DNA of 64,000 bases, from assembly GCF_000516985.1 (NCBI RefSeq), contig NW_006917100.1, forward strand, positions 1,787,490 to 1,851,489, in the 5' to 3' direction. The notes below the pieces were generated by a model. That model searched no databases. It was not told the origin of the DNA and was given only the letters and a program-made list of their open reading frames with translations. Within the stretch, counting starts at the first letter, position 1; every line of letters begins with the position of its first letter. Made by a program: the position numbers and the translations under genes. Below are positions 53,479 to 64,000 of this stretch, piece after piece. Source of the DNA: Pestalotiopsis fici W106-1. Lineage: Eukaryota; Ascomycota; Sordariomycetes; Amphisphaeriales; Sporocadaceae.

Positions 53479-54967
53479 TCATTCCGCATGGACCTTTGAA
53501 GGCTGCTCATCAATAGACATGTCCTCCAATTCCGAAGCTGTCATCGTCACCGGAGTAGCAGCATCTTTCTCAGCAATCTTGACCGCCTCTGCTGGTTCAC
53601 CAACAGGGCCCAACTTGTCGAGCTGGGCCAATAGTTTCCGTGTCTCTTCCGCTTGCTTGTCCTCCTCGGCCTTCTTCCTCTTCTTCTCGGCCTCTTCCTC
53701 CTTTTTGCGTTCTTCCGCCAGCATAGCCTCGAACTCTTCGTCCACTTCTGCTTCGTCCACAGTGGCAACAGGGCCAGCTTCAGCAATGATATTGCCAACC
53801 TCGTCTACTTCGCCCATTTGCTCGCGTAGCGCGTCGAATACCGAATCAACCTTGTCGGCTCCACCCACTTGCTTGTTGAGACTCTTGAGCGCCGAGGTGC
53901 TCGTTTGCATGACCTTGACCAGTTGTACATTGTCGGAAGCTTCCTGGATCTTGGAAGACACCTCCTCGAGCTGGTTCAGTGTTGCGTATCTTCTTGTCAG
54001 GTTCGTTTCGGCAAGTTTCCGCGACTTCAGAGCCGCCCGGGCCGAGACTGTGTTCTTCTTTTTGACGGCTTCGTGTGCAGTAATATTGAGGTCCTCAATT
54101 CTCTTATTCAGGATTTCGGCCTGTTTCGTCAGATCCTCAATGAGCTCCTTGAGATTTGCAATGGCGCGGTCCTCTTCTGTGATTGTGGCATCCTCTGTTT
54201 CCGAGGAACGAATCTTGATAATGTCGCCATCCGCTGCCAAAATTTCCTTGTCCCTTACGAGGAACTTGATCAAGACCTCAAAGTCGGCCTCTGACAATGT
54301 CTGACCATCTAGCAGCCCGCTCTCAAAGGTCTTCTTGAAGTGTGTCCTCGAAAACGTCCGTTCAAACCTAGTCGACCGATTGCACGCCGCCTTGTCAAAG
54401 GACTTGGCTCCGTTCTCCAGATTTGATACCACCACGAACTGACCCTTGGGCATCTTGCCATCCGCGCCGGGCGCGCCAACGAGTCCTACTTGTCGCAGAC
54501 CCCATTTGGCCACGTTCCAGCCAAGGGAACCCCAGCTCTTGTAGTAGATGCTTTCCCGACTGTTCATAAATTGCTTGCGTGGGAGCATCTCCCCGTTGGC
54601 CACGGCCTCTGCAAGAACGGCGCCAAGGGCGAGCGGCTGCCCTAGCTGTTTAGTTTCTAGGGCTCGGAGCAGTGAGTCGTCCAGCTCAAGTGTGAAATGG
54701 GAGCGCTGTGCCGACCGCGAGGGCGTACGGCCTGATAGCAACGCAGACGACAGCCCCCGCTTCCACGCCGCAACGTTGGCGGCGTAGCCATCGGGATTTA
54801 GTGTTCGTTGGGGTGTGAAATCCGAGTAGAGGGCGGGCAGTCGAGCTCTGCGGGCGGATTATTAGCAGCCATGGCAGGGGACTGAGAGGAAATCGGATCT
54901 GTAAGAGAAGGACTCACTTGCGAAAGTCGCTTTCATTTTGAATGAGATAATCTAGAAGCTCGCCCAT
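53479..54967 (-). CDS. CHM7: ESCRT-III subunit Chm7 (CHMP7 homologue)
   Basis: Two exons, 54967-54918 and 54847-53479, give 472 aa. Chm7/CHMP7 recruits ESCRT-III to the inner nuclear membrane to seal and survey the nuclear envelope. The N-terminal half is winged-helix-like (MGELLDYLIQNESDFRKARL; YYKSWGSLGWNVAKWGL), the C-terminal half is a Snf7 domain: basic helical hairpin (ELIEDLTKQAEILNKRIEDL, then AALKSRKLAETNLTRRYATL) followed by acidic helices with EVDEEFEAMLAEERKKEEEA and LLAQLDKLGPV, where MIM-type motifs are usual. The exon 1 donor gtgagt and a cag acceptor join the frame cleanly. The end of the protein is acidic and likely disordered. Confidence 0.88.
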
Positions 54968-56271
54968 CGTGAATTTGCTCTTGGACGAGGAATGCAGATG
55001 TTTCGTTACTTTTTTCTAGTGCCCTTCACTTAGCGGGCGGGATGTTCTCTTGTGGTAGCAACGCCGCAGTAAAAGGAAGAACCGATCAAAGCGGTTAATA
55101 AAGACAAGGGCAAATATTACGACACTGGAGTTACACCTGGTTCATCTCATCGCTGGGAGTGTATCCATGTACAATACACCACAAGATGTGATGCATCATG
55201 GAGTAAAAGGACGGTAAAGGCACAATATCCATGTCACAAGCGCGTCCGTTGAGCTTATCGGCGCGACGTCACTGCAGGAGGCTCCATTTGGTTAGGGGTC
55301 TCTCAACCCCCCATCAAGCGCTAAAATGTAGGTATGATCCTTATCTCAAAAGCCTGGATCATCTTAGGCACCTGTCTAGGTATGTACTTATCTGAGGCTT
55401 CGAGATAAGTACCTACATATGTAGGTAGTCTGTCTACCTCAGGCACGGCAAACACCAACGATACATACAGAGTATCTGATGCACCTCAATGCCGGAAGCC
55501 CGCCACTAATTGACGGCCTCAACTTCCGGGGAGGGCCCACTGGTCGCCGTTTGCACGCAAAACACCCACGGCTTTTGGCATGCGCCTAATCCACTGTTGA
55601 ACTCTGCCTCTCCTCAATTGATGATTCACAAAATGATCAACAGACTCACTCGACCTAACGGGAATGTTCAGGCTCCGTAACAATATATGACCGTGAGCAT
55701 CTTCAAATTCGGGGGACAGGACTGTCGGCCTTGGCAGCCAAATCTAGTATGGGAGAACGGCACCAGGTATTCATCGTATACTATTGTGCAGATGATACTG
55801 TTACACAAAGTGACAGAAGTCTCTGTAGTTCCGCTAAAGTCTATCATCTAATAAGCATGGCACTGTCAGTTGACGGCCATTGTTCTATAGAAATTTGAAG
55901 CGGTCATATCGAGGAGAGCATTTCATAGTTAAACCTTATATTGCAGTCTCCGACTTGTAGCCTTGTGGGAACACCTTAGTTATTGGATGCTGAAGCTATG
56001 GAGCATACATAGTTCTTGAGCATAGTCACTGAGCGAGCTTCCTGTCCCTTCCACAAATTTCTCTTTATTCAATGAACAGGCTTTCCTTTTTTGAGACAGA
56101 TCTTGCAGTCGACCCGTTTGATTATTGCGCACTTTCAATCACACAGCGCTAGCCCTACAACAAGTCAACCTCGCTTTCTACTCATTTATTTGTTGAGGAA
56201 AAGTGCTACTCTATTCTCACAATCATCACCATCTCCAGAGAGAGACACGCTCACAGAGCCGGTACTGCCCA
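54968..56271. other. intergenic region with nested inverted repeats and GATA words
   Basis: No gene supported. At 55384-55412 arms gtacttatct and agataagtac form a 10-bp hairpin with a 9-nt loop, immediately overlapped by a perfect 16-bp palindrome acctacatatgtaggt (55411-55426). Three ttatct/agataa (GATA-factor) words lie within about 75 bp (55340-55410). The 3' part (56040-56270) is CT-leaning, probably the 5' UTR of the next gene. Confidence 0.6.
55384..55426. repeat. overlapping hairpin and 16-bp perfect palindrome
   Basis: Left arm 55384-55393 pairs with 55403-55412; the palindrome at 55411-55426 shares its first two bases with the right arm. The hairpin arms each contain a GATA-factor core. 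No gene is near enough to assign it with confidence. Confidence 0.8.
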
Positions 56272-57528
56272 ATGTCGCTTCGCGAGAATCTCGAGAAGCC
56301 TTTGGTCATCGAACCCAAGGCTGGGCACACCCATACAGTTATCTTCCTGCACAGATACCCCGTGGACACCAGAGATGAGGACCTCTCTACCAAGGTTCTT
56401 TCAAGCAAGAAGCCCGGATGGTTCATGACCCTACACGACAAGTTTCCCACCGTCCGATGGGTTTTCCCACACCCAAAGCTGCACTCCAAGACGCAGAAGG
56501 GTCAGCCCCGTTACTATGAGGACTTGAGTCCCTCTGATGTAGCTAAACTTGGGCTACTAGACAATGGAGTTCCCTACATCACCCAGATTATCCTGCACGA
56601 GGCACGCTACGTTGGCGCTCTGGACAAGGTCATTATTGGTGGCCAGGGGGAAACTGCAGTAGCTGCTCATGCTGCAATCAATCGCTTCCCAGAGATCCCT
56701 TTTGCAGCCAGGAACGACGCCGCGGCTACAGAAGCTTTTATCCGCCAAACCTTTCCCGGTAATTGGACTGGAGCATCCGATTTCAAGCTTGCCGGCTTTG
56801 TTGGCATGCATGCCATCGACGATGAAGGAAGCCAAGATCAGCGCACCTCTCTGCTGGTCTCCAAGTGGCCAAACGATAAGACCATCAAGGACAACCTGAT
56901 TCTGAATACCCCCCACAAATTCATTCACGGCGGGACCAAGGTTGATCATGAGCCTGGCGACGGAGCTCGAATCCAGCAGTTCTCCGACTTTCTTGCAAGC
57001 CTCGGCGTTTTCTACAAGGGGATGGAGATGGAGACGCAAACCTTGACCCTCTCTGCTGAGCCGGAGAAGGTCGTTCCTCGATTCACCAAGGCCAATGAAC
57101 CGACTACAGAGGACATCGCCAAGGCTCAGAAGGAGCGTGAGATTGCTGAACGCGAAAAGTATCTGGCCCAAGTCAAGAAGCAGAAGCGCGAGGCAGAGGC
57201 AGTCAGAGAACGCACGCTGAAGAGAATCGAGGACGACAAGATTGAGCGCAGACTGCGACAGCAGCGCGAGAGGGCAAAGCTTTTCCCGACCGGAGACGAA
57301 GGAATATTGCCAGATGAATGCCAGGAGACTGGCCCTTGGAGACGTGGCGCCCACAATGATCGATACGGTAGATCTTCCCAGAGCAGATCTCCCAGTTTTG
57401 ATGGCGATTACGATGAACAACCGAGAAAATGGCATCATGGCAGTGGTCGGGTCTTGGGAGGCGAACCTGTAAAGACTAAGCCAGAGAGAGAGGAGGCAGA
57501 GAGTCCCACAATCAAGGATGAGCACTAA
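56272..57528 (+). CDS. acyl-protein thioesterase/carboxylesterase-like protein with lost catalytic serine and charged tail
   Basis: Single exon, 418 aa. Residues 15-~260 follow the phospholipase/carboxylesterase alpha/beta hydrolase pattern: HTHTVIFLHRYPVDTRDEDL (oxyanion strand), VRWVFPHPKLHSKT, then the nucleophile elbow as IIGGQGETAVAAHAA. Where active relatives have G-x-S-Q-G, this has G123-G124-Q125-G126, so the Ser is Gly. The Asp/His region (NTPHKFIHGGTKVDHEPGDG) is also altered. From about 285 the protein becomes a highly charged coiled coil (AKAQKEREIAEREKYLAQVK) with an Arg/Ser tail. It is probably a pseudoenzyme with a binding role; that is inference. Start ATG 56272 is the first in frame with the domain. 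Confidence 0.75.
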   Translation: MSLRENLEKPLVIEPKAGHTHTVIFLHRYPVDTRDEDLSTKVLSSKKPGWFMTLHDKFPTVRWVFPHPKLHSKTQKGQPRYYEDLSPSDVAKLGLLDNGVPYITQIILHEARYVGALDKVIIGGQGETAVAAHAAINRFPEIPFAARNDAAATEAFIRQTFPGNWTGASDFKLAGFVGMHAIDDEGSQDQRTSLLVSKWPNDKTIKDNLILNTPHKFIHGGTKVDHEPGDGARIQQFSDFLASLGVFYKGMEMETQTLTLSAEPEKVVPRFTKANEPTTEDIAKAQKEREIAEREKYLAQVKKQKREAEAVRERTLKRIEDDKIERRLRQQRERAKLFPTGDEGILPDECQETGPWRRGAHNDRYGRSSQSRSPSFDGDYDEQPRKWHHGSGRVLGGEPVKTKPEREEAESPTIKDEH

Positions 57529-58173
57529 TGTAGTTATTGGAGTGGTCTTGGATTCATCCCTTTCTTGCGAGTTATCCTCCAGAGATTTTGCCATGTCATC
57601 ACAACAACAGATTGGACTTTACATAAGCGAATCCATAGCATTTCTGAAAGCATCAGGACTTTCCATTTTCAATAAAAGCTTTTCGAGCGCTTCAAGTCTA
57701 TTTTTGAAAACATACTTGCTAGAATGAATATGTCTGACGCTGGAATATCATGTGAAAGCCCTGAGCCAAATTACTTGCTAGAAGGGATATTGGTGCAAAT
57801 AATTCTTCTTGGCACAATTACGCTCGAACGTCACCATAATGAACGATAATGAACCATTCCAAAAAGTATCATAAGCAAGTGGAATAGCGTCTGTCTGGAC
57901 GATTGTTTGCTGTCACCAGATCGAGAAGAGGTTGACCCTGGAAAGACAGTATTTGTCAGCTCACATAATCCATACTGTATTTTTTTCACACAGGTTCGTT
58001 GGCGTAAGATGAAAAAAAGTTTATCAAATTTCTCTACTCGAAATGAAAGCTTTCTGCATGACCGATGGTGTAAAGTCTATCTCATGGCACCTTTTGGAAG
58101 CAAACACGATGAAACAAATACAACTGGCTATGGATATTCCCTCAATACAATGATAATGCCCCATCGCCCAATC
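57529..58173. other. intergenic region between convergent genes
   Basis: No gene supported; AT-leaning 3' flanks of the pseudoenzyme and nitroreductase genes. Short direct words (gaacgtcaccataatgaacgataatgaacc, about 57830-57855) give a small gaacgataatgaacc-type echo only. Confidence 0.5.
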
Positions 58174-59007
58174 TCACTTGAGATCGAATCCGCGCTCCTT
58201 GAGGACGTCGTTCCACACATGCCGCCCACTCAGTGACTCGACAGTCGCAACCCTCTTGGCGCTGCGCTCGCTCCAAGCTGGTATGCCTTCTCGCTTTTGA
58301 CCAGCATTGAAAGACGCGATGGCGTCATCATAATGAGTAATTTGCGCATCCTGCTTCTCCCGATCGGCGACCCATGTTTCGCGATGCAAGACCTCGGCAA
58401 CGGGGAGCCGCGGCTTGACCGAAGCCGGGTTCGCTGGGTCCGGGACGCCCACGGACAGCCCAAAGAGAGCAATGACACGGCCCGGCAGCCCCAGCAGATC
58501 GGCCATGGCCCGGGGCTGGTTGCGCACGGCTCCGACGTAGCAGATGCCCAGGCCGAGGGACTCGGCGGCGACGCTCACGTTTTGCGCGGCCAGCGCCGCG
58601 TCAATGGACGCCATGAGGAACATCTCCGTGTACTCGAGGCCGGTGCCAGCGTGGCCGTGGCGCTCCGATACGCGCGTCAGCCGGCCGAGGTCTGCGCAAA
58701 AGACGAGAAATAGCGGCGCCGCCCGGATAAACTCCTGATCGGCGCTCAGTGTCGCGGCTTGAGCCTTGCGCTCCGCGTCTTGGACGGCCACGACGCTCCA
58801 GGTCTGCAGGTTGGATGACGTGGCCGCGCTCTGGCCCGCCGCCACCAGCACCTCCAGCGTCCCCGGGGCCAAGCTCTGAGGCAGAAAGTTCCGCACGGAG
58901 CGGTGTTGCAGCAGCGTCTCCAGGGTGGGGTTGGCTGATGCTGATCCCGTGCCGTTCTCCGATGGAGACCCGTAGCGGGCCTCGAGTAGACTGGAAATGG
59001 CTGTCAT
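58174..59007 (-). CDS. FMN-dependent nitroreductase, NfsA/FRP type
   Basis: Single exon, 277 aa. NfsA-like flavoproteins reduce nitroaromatics, quinones or flavins with NADPH. Family signs are the opening HRSVRNFLPQSL, the FMN-binding QSAATSSNLQTWSVVAV, the acidic GLEYTEMFLMASIDAALAAQ, and AESLGLGICYVGAVRNQP, where the loop after Gly-Leu-Gly contacts the flavin. The C-terminal part has the expected VIALFGLSVGVPDP. The start is the ATG of MTAISSLLEARYG; the frame is open further upstream without an ATG. Such horizontally distributed, bacterial-like enzymes are common in filamentous fungi; the high GC content of the 5' half compared with flanks is compatible with transfer but also with normal coding bias. 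Confidence 0.9.
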   Translation of the reverse strand: MTAISSLLEARYGSPSENGTGSASANPTLETLLQHRSVRNFLPQSLAPGTLEVLVAAGQSAATSSNLQTWSVVAVQDAERKAQAATLSADQEFIRAAPLFLVFCADLGRLTRVSERHGHAGTGLEYTEMFLMASIDAALAAQNVSVAAESLGLGICYVGAVRNQPRAMADLLGLPGRVIALFGLSVGVPDPANPASVKPRLPVAEVLHRETWVADREKQDAQITHYDDAIASFNAGQKREGIPAWSERSAKRVATVESLSGRHVWNDVLKERGFDLK

Positions 59008-59890
59008 GGCTGGACGTGACGGACAATTTGACAATTTGTAAAATAAAAAAAAAAATCCCCCGAGTTGAAGAGAAAAGAAGGGCGCTTGAGTGAATGCAGA
59101 TTATAACCAACGTGAAAAGGGATCGAATCTAGGAACTCATGTCAAGTAATACTCCGAACATAGATAGGCCGGCTTCGGAATCGATTCCGACTTGATAAAC
59201 CCAATCGCGTCATTTTCAGTATAGATTGTACGGTCAGCAACCCAGCTGCTCCCCACCTGGGTTTTCTATTCCTGTTTATGGCAGCACACCAACCGGTCCA
59301 TTCCTGGGGAGAATCGTGAAAATATCTCACCATTCGTTGGTGTTACTGAGAATAATCTATTTACGTACTTATGTTGTGCTCTTTTCGGGCATTCCGTCAC
59401 AAACTACAACATTGCGGTACATTATCTATATTATTGACTGAAAATAGAGAAGTCCTGGTGATTACGTGCGTCGGTGTACAGTGCTCGCCTATGCTTTCGT
59501 TTACGAAGAGCGTCAATACGGAGAGTTTCGCCATCAAGTCCCAGCTCAACAGGCTTTTGCAGGTGGTACAGATCTATGCCTGTAGGACATGGCGTCAAGG
59601 TTGACCAGTTCATGGTCTGTAAACAATGTAAAAAGAAAAGCACCCGATCTCTGTTCTCCACAATCTAAGTTACTATAGATTACATAATACAAAAATCTGC
59701 CATTTGTCTTGAATGGGGAAAAGATTTTGAGAAAGAAAAGTTTGATCATGGGTATCTGTAATGACTGAGGTAAATCTTTGATACAATTTCTCTCGACTGC
59801 ATAAGGCGCCAATTGCCCACGAGGAATAAAAAAAACAAGAAAGATCGCCTAAACACCAAAGGTATGCTTAGCCATATGGGCCTTCTTTCC
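59008..59890. other. intergenic region
   Basis: No gene supported. A short A-rich run (59041-59053) lies just upstream of the nitroreductase start, and the region is otherwise AT-leaning. An imperfect palindrome ggaatcgattcc (59176-59187) is exact over 12 bp. Confidence 0.55.
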
Positions 59891-61303
59891 TCAGATTTGC
59901 ACCCACCCCCTCTTCTTATCCCTGACACTATCGCTCCTGACGCGCGTCTGAGTACCGGGCTGCTGCGACTGCGACCTCTCGAGGGGCGTCGACCCCGAGT
60001 CATCGTAAAAGTAATGCATGGCATTGGTGCTAGTTGTGACCTCTAGCTGCTTGAGCTCGGTCTGGCTCGAGGGGCGGCCGAGGGGCAGGCTCTTGAAGCT
60101 GTTGGCACTGGTGCTGGGGCTGCGGGCTTTGTGGCCCGACTCGGCGTCCTCCGCGTCGCGGTACTCGTGCTCGACGCTGACTTCCTGCGTCACAAAGATG
60201 GCGCCCAGGTATGGCGATAGCACCGGCCAGAAGATGGGCACCGAGGCGCAGATGCTCGCACAGTCGCACTCGAGCGTTGCTAGGATCAGCGAGATTGGTC
60301 CGTACCATGATGGGTCGTGGGTTGGGTAGCGTCCTGCCTGATGTTCAACAAGAGTTTGCAGTCGCCAGATCGAAAGGAAGTTGACCCTGGAAAAGGCAAC
60401 GTTAGTCATGTTATATAGTCAGAATTCCGTGGCAAAATCAACGTACAAGGCACCCATGAGAAGCAGAGCCAAAAGTCCCATGCGCATCTTAAAAGTCATG
60501 TCCGTCTTGAAGTAGAGGTGGAAGGGGATGGCGAGAATAATGATATCGAGGATCATGTTCATGGCAGTATGGCTGTAAAAGGTGCCGGTAAGCTCAGCCG
60601 TGGACCACGCCCCGTAACCCCAGCATTTGGCGCCGGCCGGAGAGTACCAAAAGTCAGAGACTGGCCAGCACGGAAAGAGGGCCAAGATCGTGTACGCGAG
60701 CCCCCACATGGTGACCAAGCCGATGGTGAAGAGAGACGCCCGGTGTGGCCAGGAGCCTTTTTCGAAGATGCGTAGATACTGAAAGAGGAGCGAGAGTTTG
60801 ATAAACGTGGCGGCCATGTTCAAGCAAGCATTGAACATGTAGAAGGCTACCAGGTATCGTCCCGCTTGTCCCACCGTCAACAAGAGCGTATGTTGACCAG
60901 CTCCGAATGATAGTGCTGCGTCTCATTAGATATCCCACGTTTCACCGAGGGCTCAGTCGACTTACACAACAGCAGCGCAATTGAGCCGCATGTTCCAGTG
61001 ATTAGATATAGTACTACAAAGAGATCGTCCCACCAGGGAGATCGTACAACTCTGAACCGCACAAACAATCTGAAGCAGACGAACGACCATGAGAGAATCT
61101 ATGCCAATGAAGAAGTTATTAGTATGAGAACAAGGGAGTTTCCTAAATGGTGGTGATATGCTTACCATGAACGTGATCGTCAACCCCATTACGTTCGACT
61201 TCTTATTGGACCATGGCGTTGGTTCATCGAGATTATTATAATCCGGCGGTCCCAGAATATCCCACAGCAACTCATTCTCATCGTACCCAGACGTGGCCGC
61301 CAT
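59891..61303 (-). CDS. second fungal rhodopsin-like (SAT4-type) integral membrane protein
   Basis: Four exons give 411 aa: 61303-61166, 61098-60966, 60915-60447 and 60386-59891. About seven hydrophobic segments follow a 35-residue extracellular N-terminus. Family cues are RLFVRFRVVRSPWWDDLFVV after TM1, FGAGQHTLLL after TM2, FIKLSLLFQYLRIF for TM3, the pair of loop cysteines in FPCWPVSDFWYSPAGAKCWG, and MNMILDIIILAIPFHLYFKT for TM5. The ~125-residue tail is Ser/Gln/Glu-rich and cytosolic by prediction. Same broad fold as the protein at 37949-39708, but sequences are too different for a recent duplication. Ligand unknown; members include Pth11-like sensors. Confidence 0.85.
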
Positions 61304-64000
61304 TATTCTTCGTCTAAAATGTTCGACTCAAAAAAAAGCTTTCTCCAGGCGACGTCGAGCCGCGGCAGCGAGTAGATGTGAATGGAAGTGATGGACGTGG
61401 TCGACCAGCTAGGAGAGCCTCAAGAGGCCATATGTGGGGAGGGCCAGTGTGTTTATAAACTTGCCCTGTTTCCTCGAACGATACGAGCCATCTTGGCACC
61501 TCTCAGTATGGAGGCCCAGGACGTATTGCCCATTGCAGCAGAAGCTCCCGAGAGAACATGGTCTGTTTTCTGCACGGTTGCCCGCGAAGAGAGTCACTGG
61601 CGTATACCGCAAAGAGCACCGTGCTTTTCACCTGGGCCGTTGAGCAGCAAGCAAGCAAGCGAGCAAGCACAAACGGCAGAGAGTGCCGCCCTGGAAGTGG
61701 GAAAAAGCGTAGCACAGCACAGTACAGTACCTGCCCCTACATGGGGGTTGGGTTGGACAAGATGGGCCCCAGGCCTTGTTGATTGCGCAAGTCTCCTCTG
61801 CCGCAGCACACACTTCATCAACCGAGACGAGCGAGCTATGAAACAAACCCACGGGCCGGACGCCACGCTGCAGGCGCTTTTTTTCCTTCTTTCCTGGGCA
61901 TCACGTTAGCCGGCATTTGGATCCACAGACAAGACAGAGGGTTTGCTGTAGCATCGCGGCATGCCAAGTTCGTTGACAGGTCTGTGCTGAGTATACGACC
62001 CAATGGGCGTCCTTCGCCTATATGGAATCCCAGTCGGGCATCCCAGTGCGCTCTCAAGCTTCTCAACTATAAAGTAGGACTTGTGTGGATCTTCCCCAAG
62101 GTCCCAACCCAAAACCTGGCCAATGGAAATTTCGTGTTTCTTGTGCACGAACCCCTACTATCGAGTGCCACTCGCTAAACTAGGATGTACTGTGTAATAC
62201 AACATTGGCAGTTACTCCCCGGTCTGGACTCTGGGATGCCAATCGACCCAAGATGCAGCAGCACAAACAGAAATTGCTTCTGCGAGTATTCTGTCATACA
62301 TGTGTGCCCACAAGTCAGAATATTGAAAAAGAAGCAATACTTTCATGAAAAAAGAAAAAGAGTTGAAAGGTCATCAATTGCTGTCGTATTTGAGTTGTAG
62401 TCCCTCCGATTACACCATAAGTAATACGAGGATCCAAACTAGAAATTAGATATCGTCAAGCATCTACAAATTTTCCCCGCTCATTCAAAACTCCTTTCCC
62501 ACAGTCACTTAAACAGAAGATTCCTTCTGACGCGTCCATGGAATACCTTGTAGCCGCCAAAAGGCTGGTCAACCAGGGTTGTATAGTACAAATTTCAAAG
62601 GACGTATGTACACTACTCCATACCAGACGCAAGCAAGGCCCACGGATCGCCCATTTGACCGTGCTGCAGAGATCGCACCAAGGTGCCCATCGTTGATCAG
62701 TCAATTGATGGCGCTGAGTGCTGCCATCCCAAGAAGAGCGATCGAAAATCAAGCCCACAGCGGGAGGCATATCGCGGTTCAGGCCTAAAAAAAATCTCTC
62801 AAACGTGAAACGAACCGAAAGGCTCTAGAAGGGGGTATGGCCCCTGGCTAGAGGCTCGACATGGGGGGGAACCCAGATGCCAAGAATGCAACTCTAATAA
62901 AGTCCTTCAACATGGGATTTGCTTCAATTCGTCGCAACGCTACATCATTACTGACCTAGCCTTGTCCGGCATTCATATTGTGCTATTATTCCCCTTTTCT
63001 CACACTAGACGATTGTGCTTTGCAAATTCCAACGATGCAATCGGGAAGACATGTTGCTACTGTGTAGTTTCGAGTTCTTCTAGGACTAAGGCGCATCGAG
63101 TAATGATTGACAGAGCTTACCACACCAACGGCAGCATCAACAACACCAACGCAACCCGCCCATAAGCGAAATACTACTGGAAATTGCTCTGCTTTGGCCA
63201 AGACTCGAGATTCAAAACTTGCAAAAAAAAGTGAGACAGAATCATCGAAAGAAGTAGACGTTCCGGGCTGTCATCCCAACCGTCGCTGCTCCCCGTGCAC
63301 ACAAAACATTCTTCCGGGAATAACAATGACATGCGACAACGTAATGAAAACACATGGCCGTCTCTTTCCTCGCCCCATATTCAGCCTGGGCCTACTCACT
63401 GTGGATGCGCTCTGATGCACAGTCGTGATCTGTGTCAGGATCTTTTTCTTGTTGGTAGTGCAATTCGTAGTTTAAAAAAACGAAAACACGTGGTGAAGGT
63501 CATAGTCCTACCCCGCGATATGAAAAGATTGCCCAAAAGAACCATAGTTCAGACATGGGCACCGGGTGTGCGAGACTATTCAGTCTCCCAACGCCATTGA
63601 CACAGACGTCGAGAGATCTGTGCGCCCGATGTTTCGTCAAAGCGGGAACGGGTGTGGGCAGTAAGGTATGACCACAAAAGTGACTCTCTTTCTGTATGAC
63701 TGGCAGAACCGGGGCAGGGATCTCTTCCGGCGGCGCACAATAGCCACAGATCCGGTCGCTGTCGTGCATATCGGCTCCACTCGGGCCTTTCTCTATGCCC
63801 ATTTATTGCCCAACCGCCGGGCTGGTATATGCAGATGTGTGCACGTCGTATAGATGGGCTGCAGAGAGTTATCCAGGCTGATGGCTGCCCGGGCCTCTTT
63901 TTCTTCTTTCTAGAAAAAACATGTGTAAGTGTGACAATGGTCATGATCGTTCACGGACGGACGCAGTATCCTATCAAAGCTCCGGCGAAGCAGTCAGATC
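61304..64000. other. intergenic region, right end
   Basis: No gene is supported over 2.7 kb. A 175-codon open frame at 61382-61909 lacks domain character. A slippage repeat of agca/agcg units lies at about 61644-61669. The last 300 bases show no start of a recognisable gene. Confidence 0.55.
61644..61669. repeat. AGCA-type tetranucleotide microsatellite
   Basis: agcaagcaagcaagcgagca: about six units with one substitution. A simple slippage repeat. Confidence 0.8.

Noticed and set aside
58174..59007. Horizontal transfer of the nitroreductase gene
   Set aside because: High GC and bacterial-like family are suggestive, but such genes are widespread in fungi and coding GC is high in other genes here too; a phylogeny would be needed.
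61382..61909. 175-codon plus-strand frame
   Set aside because: Contains a microsatellite, lacks domain character and overlaps the promoter of the minus-strand rhodopsin-like gene.

Overview
The window reads as nuclear DNA of a filamentous ascomycete (Pezizomycotina, most likely Sordariomycetes and probably Hypocreales; the order is inferred). The signs are short spliceosomal introns (mostly 50-95 nt), gene spacing of 1-4 kb, and family content typical of these fungi: a TRP-type Yvc1 channel, a JEN-type carboxylate permease, SAT4/rhodopsin-like seven-TM proteins, a Pfa5-type DHHC protein and a DUF7025-like AAA+ ATPase. No rRNA, convincing tRNA, transposon or CRISPR was seen. Exon borders were inferred by eye from GT..AG sites and reading-frame continuity.

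Layout. 0-2.8 kb: the 5' part of a fungal AAA+ ATPase (minus strand, cut by the left edge). 2.8-7.2 kb: gene-poor. 7.2-9.3 kb: Yvc1-like Ca2+ channel. 11.9-13.9 kb: JEN1-like carboxylate transporter. 15.1-16.1 kb: macrodomain ADP-ribosyl hydrolase. 17.2-19.1 kb: unknown 643-aa protein with two paired-CxxC zinc knuckles. 21.4-26.0 kb: a nine-exon gene for a 1352-aa protein joining an HExxH zincin-like region to a chain of cytochrome b5-like units, the most unusual locus here. 28.1-29.4 kb: zinc alcohol dehydrogenase (ADH6/CAD type). 31.0-32.3 kb: DHHC-family protein with a DHFC motif, followed by tandem repeats. 33.6-34.2 kb: small secreted 8-cysteine protein behind a duplicated promoter. 35.9-36.9 kb: REX4 exonuclease. 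37.9-39.7 kb: rhodopsin-like membrane protein. 41.2-41.7 kb: Ser-rich protein with RRxS sites. 42.5-46.0 kb: 1179-aa mitochondrial PPR protein. 46.0-50.0 kb: gene-poor. 50.0-55.0 kb: genome-maintenance cluster, with POL32 (minus) head-to-head with RAD18 (plus), then convergent CHM7 (minus). 56.3-57.5 kb: carboxylesterase-like pseudoenzyme. 58.2-59.0 kb: nitroreductase. 59.9-61.3 kb: second rhodopsin-like membrane protein. 61.3-64 kb: nothing recognised.

How the genes relate. Most neighbours look like independent housekeeping or environmental-response genes. The clearest functional grouping is POL32-RAD18: both act on PCNA-dependent lesion bypass and share a 566-bp intergenic promoter with an MluI cell-cycle box. 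The zincin/cytochrome b5 gene is internally structured: four phase-1 introns fall at the same place in successive b5-like units, and the catalytic HExxH is carried largely by an 18-nt microexon.
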